Source of the DNA: Bacteroides caecigallinarum | GTDB taxonomy: Bacteria > Bacteroidota > Bacteroidia > Bacteroidales > Bacteroidaceae | DNA: 36,758 nucleotides | NCBI RefSeq assembly: GCF_021530995.1 | Contig: NZ_JADYTF010000021.1 | Location: 1-36,758 of the forward strand | Reading direction: 5' to 3' | In this document: positions 32,903-36,758 of the stretch, piece after piece | How positions within the stretch are numbered: the first letter of the stretch is position 1 | How the letters are laid out: the number at the start of each line of letters is the position of its first letter | Translations under genes and position numbers: made by a program | Notes under the pieces: generated by a model | Databases searched by the model: none | The model's input: the letters and a program-made list of their open reading frames with translations, nothing else | What the model was told of the DNA's origin: nothing

Positions 32903-32993
32903 TTTTTAAGTTTTTAGTTGTTAGACTTTAGTTTTTAGTTGTTAGTTTTAGCTGTTGGTCGTTTGAACTAATAGCCAATAACTAAAAACTAAC
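32903..32993. repeat. AT-rich inverted repeat between argC and argD
   Basis: Several copies of a GTTTTTAGTTGTTAG-like motif stand at 32910-32950, and a 13-base inverted copy joins 32928-32940 with 32980-32992. The same TTTTTAGTT vocabulary occurs between argG and the GNAT gene. It may be an mRNA-processing or replication-slippage product; no -7 element is obvious. Confidence 0.7.
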
Positions 32994-32994
32994 A

Positions 32995-33963
32995 TTAAAA
33001 CGCGCTTGGTTTCAGTTTCAATCCTACAGTTTCCTCAAGATTGAACATGAGGTTCATGTTGTGAACAGCCTGTCCGCTTGCACCTTTCAGCAGATTGTCT
33101 ATGCAGGATACGATGAGCAGTTTGTCGCCGTGCTTTTCAAGATGGATAAGACATTTGTTAGTATTAACCACCTGTTTCAGGTCGATATTCTTGTCGATGA
33201 TATGTACGAAAGAATCTTCTGCATAATAATCTTCATACATTTTCACCAATTCTGCAAGCTCTACTTTGGTCTTTACCACAATTGTAGCGAAGATACCTCG
33301 TGCGAAGTCGCCACGGTAAGGAATAAAATCTATATCAGAATCGAAACTGTTCTGAAGCTGGCACAGTGACTGCTTGATTTCTGGAACATGCTGATGCTGG
33401 AACGGTTTGTAGATGCTCATGTTATTGTTACGCCAGCTGAAGTGGCTTGTGGCACCAGGCTTTACTCCGGCTCCGGTACTTCCTGTTATGGCATTAACCA
33501 TTACGTCGCCATTGAGCAGCAGGTTCTTTGCCAAAGGCAGAAGTCCCAACTGGATACAAGTGGCAAAGCATCCCGGATTGGCTACATGCTTGCTATGGCA
33601 GATGGTGCGTCTGTTCAGTTCCGGCAGTCCGTATATGAAATCATGGTCGTCGCTCTTGATACGGTAGTCCATTGACAAGTCGATAATCTTCAGGTCTTCA
33701 GGAACATTATGGCTTTCCATGAATTTCTTTGTGTCTCCATGTGCAGTACAGAAGAACAAGACGTCTATAGTGTCAAGAGGAAGTTCGTCTGTAAATGTAA
33801 GTTCAGTCTCGCCGTAAAGTCCTTCGTGAACGTCTGTAATCTTGTTCCCGGCATTACTTGAACTGTTTATAAATACAATCTCTACGTCAGGATGATTGAT
33901 AAGCAGGCGGATAAGTTCGCCTGCCGTATATCCCGCTCCACCAATAATACCTGCTTTTATCAT
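32995..33963 (-). CDS. argC: N-acetyl-gamma-glutamyl-phosphate reductase
   Basis: NADPH-dependent reduction of N-acylglutamyl phosphate to the semialdehyde, third step of ornithine synthesis. The 322-residue protein has IIGGAGYTAGELIRLL (6-21), SSSNAG, and the catalytic Cys132 in HVANPGCFATC. Its start overlaps the argG stop by four bases (ATGA), so the two are translationally coupled. This is the shorter form of ArgC typical of Bacteroidetes. Confidence 0.95.
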   Translation of the reverse strand: MIKAGIIGGAGYTAGELIRLLINHPDVEIVFINSSSNAGNKITDVHEGLYGETELTFTDELPLDTIDVLFFCTAHGDTKKFMESHNVPEDLKIIDLSMDYRIKSDDHDFIYGLPELNRRTICHSKHVANPGCFATCIQLGLLPLAKNLLLNGDVMVNAITGSTGAGVKPGATSHFSWRNNNMSIYKPFQHQHVPEIKQSLCQLQNSFDSDIDFIPYRGDFARGIFATIVVKTKVELAELVKMYEDYYAEDSFVHIIDKNIDLKQVVNTNKCLIHLEKHGDKLLIVSCIDNLLKGASGQAVHNMNLMFNLEETVGLKLKPSAF

Positions 33964-35165
33964 ACGTCCGCCTCGTCTTTATGGTTAGCATAGTAAGCTC
34001 TGAGCGGAGTAGAAAGAACTTTGATGAATCCTTTTGCATCATCGGCAGTCCAGCCTTTCTGCATTTCGCCGTATTCACCGAATTTGTTCTTTACGAGGTC
34101 ATCCTTAGAATCAACGCCTACAGTTGAGAAGCAGTAAGGACGCAATTCCAGAATAACTGTACCGTTTACGTTACGCTGGCTTTCTGTAAGCATAGCTTCG
34201 ATGTCGCGCATAACAGGTTCCAGATACTGGCTTTCGTGAAGGAACATACCATACCAGTTGGCAACCTGGTCTTTCCAGTACTGCTGCCATTTGCTCAAAG
34301 TATATTTTTCAAGGAACTTGTGTGCGCCGATGATAAGCATAGGAGCTGCAGCCTCGAATCCTACACGTCCCTTGATACCGATGATTGTATCACCTACGTG
34401 CATATCGCGACCGATACCGTATGCTGCACCGATTTCTTCTATCTTCTGGATAGCTTTGATCTTATCGTCGAACTGCTCGCCGTTTACAGCGCAGATTTCA
34501 CCTTTCTTGAATTCAAGTCTCAATTCCTCTGAACCTGATTTCTTAACCTGTTTCAGGTAAGCGCTTTCAGGCAATCCCTGAGCTGAGTCTAAGATTTCAC
34601 CACCACAGATTGATGTTCCCCAAATACCTACGTTGTAAGAGTATTTCAGTTTTGTGAAATCAGCCTCGAAACCATGTTCTTTCAGATAGTTTATTTCGTA
34701 TTCGCGACTCAAGGCCATATCACGTGTAAGAGTGATGATTTCCACACCCGGAGCCATTACAAGGAATGTCATGTCGAAACGAACCTGGTCGTTACCGGCA
34801 CCTGTAGAACCGTGTGCAATGGCATGCGCGCCGATTTCGTTTGCGTAACGGGCAATAGCCAAAGCCTGGAAAATACGTTCTGAGCTAACTGAGATAGGGT
34901 ATGTACCGTTACGGAGAACATTACCGAATACCATATATTTCAAGCTCTTTTCGTAGTATTCCTGAGTCACATCAAGAGTAACATATTTTACAGCTCCAAG
35001 TTTATAGGCATTTTCTTCGTTCTGTTTCAGCTGTTCAGGGCTGAAACCACCTGTGTTGGCACATGCCGCATATACTTCATATCCTTTTTCTTTTGCCAAA
35101 TACATCACTGTGAACGATGTATCAAGTCCGCCGCTGAATGCGACTACTACTTTTTTCTTTTCCAT
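33960..35165 (-). CDS. argG: Argininosuccinate synthase
   Basis: Joins citrulline and aspartate with ATP to give argininosuccinate. The 401-residue protein has the PP-loop AFSGGLDTS (9-17), HGSTGAGNDQVRF (118-130) and further conserved segments of the family. It lies between the GNAT gene and argC. The transcarbamylase gene and argH are not in the window. Confidence 0.95.
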   Translation of the reverse strand: MEKKKVVVAFSGGLDTSFTVMYLAKEKGYEVYAACANTGGFSPEQLKQNEENAYKLGAVKYVTLDVTQEYYEKSLKYMVFGNVLRNGTYPISVSSERIFQALAIARYANEIGAHAIAHGSTGAGNDQVRFDMTFLVMAPGVEIITLTRDMALSREYEINYLKEHGFEADFTKLKYSYNVGIWGTSICGGEILDSAQGLPESAYLKQVKKSGSEELRLEFKKGEICAVNGEQFDDKIKAIQKIEEIGAAYGIGRDMHVGDTIIGIKGRVGFEAAAPMLIIGAHKFLEKYTLSKWQQYWKDQVANWYGMFLHESQYLEPVMRDIEAMLTESQRNVNGTVILELRPYCFSTVGVDSKDDLVKNKFGEYGEMQKGWTADDAKGFIKVLSTPLRAYYANHKDEADV

Positions 35166-35175
35166 ATATGTATGA

Positions 35176-35230
35176 GTTTTTAGTTTTTAAGTTTTTAGTT
35201 TTTTAGTTTTTAGTTTTTAGTTTTTAAGTT
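35176..35230. repeat. GTTTTTA-type low-complexity repeat upstream of argG
   Basis: Seven or so copies of GTTTTTA/GTTTTTAA in tandem stand between the argG start and the GNAT stop. On the minus strand this is an A-rich leader (AAAAACT units) directly before argG, which may help translation start or permit slippage. Confidence 0.8.
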
Positions 35231-35278
35231 CTGTTATCATATACCAACTTAAGAACTGACAAACTCAAAAACTTACAA

Positions 35279-35848
35279 TTAGAAATTATTTATTTTATCG
35301 TCCTGGTGTAAAGCAGGATCATATAACATGGCTGTACAGATACAGAATTTTCTGTTTTTAGCCATAAGAATTTCGTGGTTGATACAACCTTCGCAACCTT
35401 TCCAGAAAGCTTCGTCGTCAGTCAGCTCGTTGAATGTTACAGGCACATATCCCAATTCAGTATTCATTTTCATTACTGCAGCTCCCGAAGTAAGACTGAA
35501 AATTTTGGCTTTTGGCCAGCGGAGACGCGCAAGAGTGAAAGATGCGTGCTTGATACGTTTTGCCAGACCCAATCCTCTGTATTTTGGATGAACGATAAGT
35601 CCTGATGTTGCCACGTACTGCTTGTTACCCCATGATTCGATGTAAGTGAATCCTGCCAGGTCGTCACCGCATAATGCAATGATAGCCTTGCCTTCTTTCA
35701 TCTTTGTGGCAACGTATTCGTGTGTTCTTTCAGCTATTCCGGTACCTCTTACCTTTGCAGCTTCTCTAATAGTGTCCAATATGCTGTCCACATACACTTC
35801 GTGGCTTGCATCTGCCACCATTACGTCTATCTGTTTTTCTGTTTCCAT
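35279..35848 (-). CDS. GNAT acyltransferase in the arg cluster (candidate N-acylglutamate synthase)
   Basis: A 189-residue GNAT protein. The acyl-CoA loop is HPKYRGLGLAKRI (87-99). The C-terminus has four close cysteines (152, 155, 169, 171) in GCEGC and FCICT, which look like a metal site and are not part of the basic GNAT fold. Position between argR and argG suggests it makes the N-acylglutamate that enters the pathway, since no ArgA or ArgJ is seen here. In Bacteroides the intermediates are known to be succinylated, so succinyl-CoA is a possible donor. This assignment is inferred from context only. Confidence 0.8.
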   Translation of the reverse strand: METEKQIDVMVADASHEVYVDSILDTIREAAKVRGTGIAERTHEYVATKMKEGKAIIALCGDDLAGFTYIESWGNKQYVATSGLIVHPKYRGLGLAKRIKHASFTLARLRWPKAKIFSLTSGAAVMKMNTELGYVPVTFNELTDDEAFWKGCEGCINHEILMAKNRKFCICTAMLYDPALHQDDKINNF

Positions 35849-35925
35849 CTTTGTGGTCTATTTAAAGGTGAATGACTTATCTCTCAGCCATTCTTAGTAA
35901 GCTTGTTGGTTATATATTATGTTTT

Positions 35926-36411
35926 TTATTTATATTCGTTGATGTTTGGAATAATCTGGCTCAGCGTATTAATTATAGTATGATGTGAGAAACCTTCTTT
36001 GATTACCATCATTATTGTATCATCTCCGGCTATTGTTCCTAAAATTTCTTCGAAGCCATGGTTGTCTATGTCGTATGCCAAACTGCTGGCATATCCCGGA
36101 CGAGTTTTAATTACTGCAATGTTTCCTGAGAATTCTATTCCCATAAATCCGTTGTGTCGCATCATCTCTGTTGCTCCAGGAGGATTTGTCATTCGCTTAT
36201 ACATTGTGTTGTTTGGTAGAACATAAACGTAATTACCGTTCATGCTCGCGGCCTTGGCAACTTTCAACTGCTTAAGATCTCGTGACAGCGTGGCTTGTGT
36301 CAGGCTGTAACCCTCTTTATTAAGCTCGCGAAGCAATTCGTCCTGGCTTCCGATTTCTTTTACGGAGATAATCATCTTTATGGCATCAAGCCTGTTATTC
36401 TTACTTTTCAT
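35926..36411 (-). CDS. argR: Arginine repressor ArgR
   Basis: A 161-residue DNA-binding regulator that senses arginine. The N-terminal winged helix (about 1-75) contains the family motif SLTQATLSRDLKQLKVAK, and the C-terminal hexamer/arginine-binding domain ends with the GTIAGDDTIMMVIKEG signature. It is first in the cluster argR-GNAT-argG-argC-argD-proC and very likely controls it as well as itself. A -7 promoter and AT-rich ARG box-like sites lie just upstream. Confidence 0.95.
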   Translation of the reverse strand: MKSKNNRLDAIKMIISVKEIGSQDELLRELNKEGYSLTQATLSRDLKQLKVAKAASMNGNYVYVLPNNTMYKRMTNPPGATEMMRHNGFMGIEFSGNIAVIKTRPGYASSLAYDIDNHGFEEILGTIAGDDTIMMVIKEGFSHHTIINTLSQIIPNINEYK

Positions 36412-36435
36412 TGTATAATTATTCTATATCGGGCG

Positions 36436-36470
36436 CAAATATACGTCTTATTATTGTAATTCATGCATAA
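36436..36470 (-). promoter_or_regulatory. argR promoter with possible ARG box
   Basis: TATATTTG on the minus strand (36436-36443) fits the -7 consensus, 24 bases before argR. Upstream the minus strand reads CATGAATTACAATAATA (about 36449-36465), similar to the known ARG box pattern CATGAATAAAAATGCAA, so autoregulation by ArgR is likely. A second imperfect palindrome lies at 36412-36428. Confidence 0.45.
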
Positions 36471-36557
36471 AAACAAAGTTATTTATAGTTTTATTCGTAA
36501 AAAATGTGAAAACATTGTATAAATAATCATCGTTATGGAATATGTATTACTTTTTCG

Positions 36558-36565
36558 TACCTTTG
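36558..36565 (+). promoter_or_regulatory. Plus-strand -7 promoter element leaving the argR region
   Basis: TACCTTTG fits TAnnTTTG on the plus strand. It would start a transcript near 36572 divergent from argR and running to the window edge. Confidence 0.5.
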
Positions 36566-36602
36566 TAAAAAGAAATTACGAAAAAGGTCTAAGTGATTGA
36601 AA

Positions 36603-36689
36603 ATGAGTTGCAGTTACCAACTCATAGTAGCAATAGGTTACGAATTAGTTAGTTATCTGCTGTTTTATTCTTCTGCGCATTGCGTAACC
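36603..36689 (+). other. Hairpins in the presumed plus-strand leader
   Basis: Two stems follow the plus-strand promoter: 36603-36610 with 36618-36625 (eight base pairs), and 36636-36642 with 36683-36689 (seven base pairs, 40-base loop). No open reading frame of credible length starts before the window end. This could be the structured leader of a gene beyond the edge, or a small RNA. Confidence 0.35.
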
Positions 36690-36758
36690 TTCAAAGAACT
36701 CTTCGTATGCAAAAGTAGCACTTTAATGGCATATATTGAAATAAAAATCCAGCTTTTT

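Overview
The window looks like chromosomal DNA of a Bacteroidales member, most likely a Bacteroides/Phocaeicola-type gut bacterium. Evidence is the Bacteroidetes promoter signature (TAnnTTTG at -7, TTTG near -33) in front of many genes, the weak Shine-Dalgarno sequences, protein sequences typical of that group, and arginine, LPS and lipoprotein genes of the Bacteroides kind. All identifications come from reading the sequence; no database search was possible.

Layout. 1-6430: a tRNA-Phe gene, a THUMP-like methyltransferase, and a minus-strand operon sppA-lpxK-punA-thiL (envelope protease, lipid A kinase, purine salvage, thiamine phosphate kinase). 6467-12963: a Schlafen/AlbA_2-type ATP-binding protein with a small internal tandem repeat, a one-pass membrane protein, and a lone large GH2 lipoprotein with discoidin-like domains. 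12988-22511: an accessory, defence-like island on the minus strand. It holds an unknown protein, a DUF234-type STAND ATPase/nuclease, a three-gene restriction-modification-like operon (a small SAM-binding protein without a catalytic NPPY, an Eco57I-type adenine methyltransferase, and a GIY-YIG plus helicase protein), a strongly structured roughly 410-nt noncoding stretch with its own promoter and terminator signals, and an AbiEi/AbiEii toxin-antitoxin pair whose toxin gene is cut by one in-frame TAA. 22512-23100: intergenic DNA with four palindromes spaced exactly 22 bp apart, directly followed by a decayed fragment of an AAA-ATPase-like/PD-(D/E)XK family gene. 23129-29575, plus strand: topA, aroK, speA, argB and a YgjP-type metalloprotease. 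29556-36411, minus strand: a MATE transporter and the arginine/proline cluster argR-GNAT-argG-argC-argD-proC. The last 350 bp hold the argR control region and an unexplained plus-strand promoter with hairpins.

How the genes work together. The right end is arginine metabolism: ArgR control, a GNAT protein that is a candidate for the first acylation step, ArgB/ArgC/ArgD for the acylated route to ornithine, ArgG for argininosuccinate, ProC for proline, and SpeA turning arginine into agmatine. The middle is an island whose modules (R-M-like triad, AbiE, STAND ATPase, possibly the AlbA_2 protein) all belong to families known from phage defence. The most promising new material is the triad with the adjoining structured RNA candidate, the split AbiEii, and the 22-bp palindrome array.
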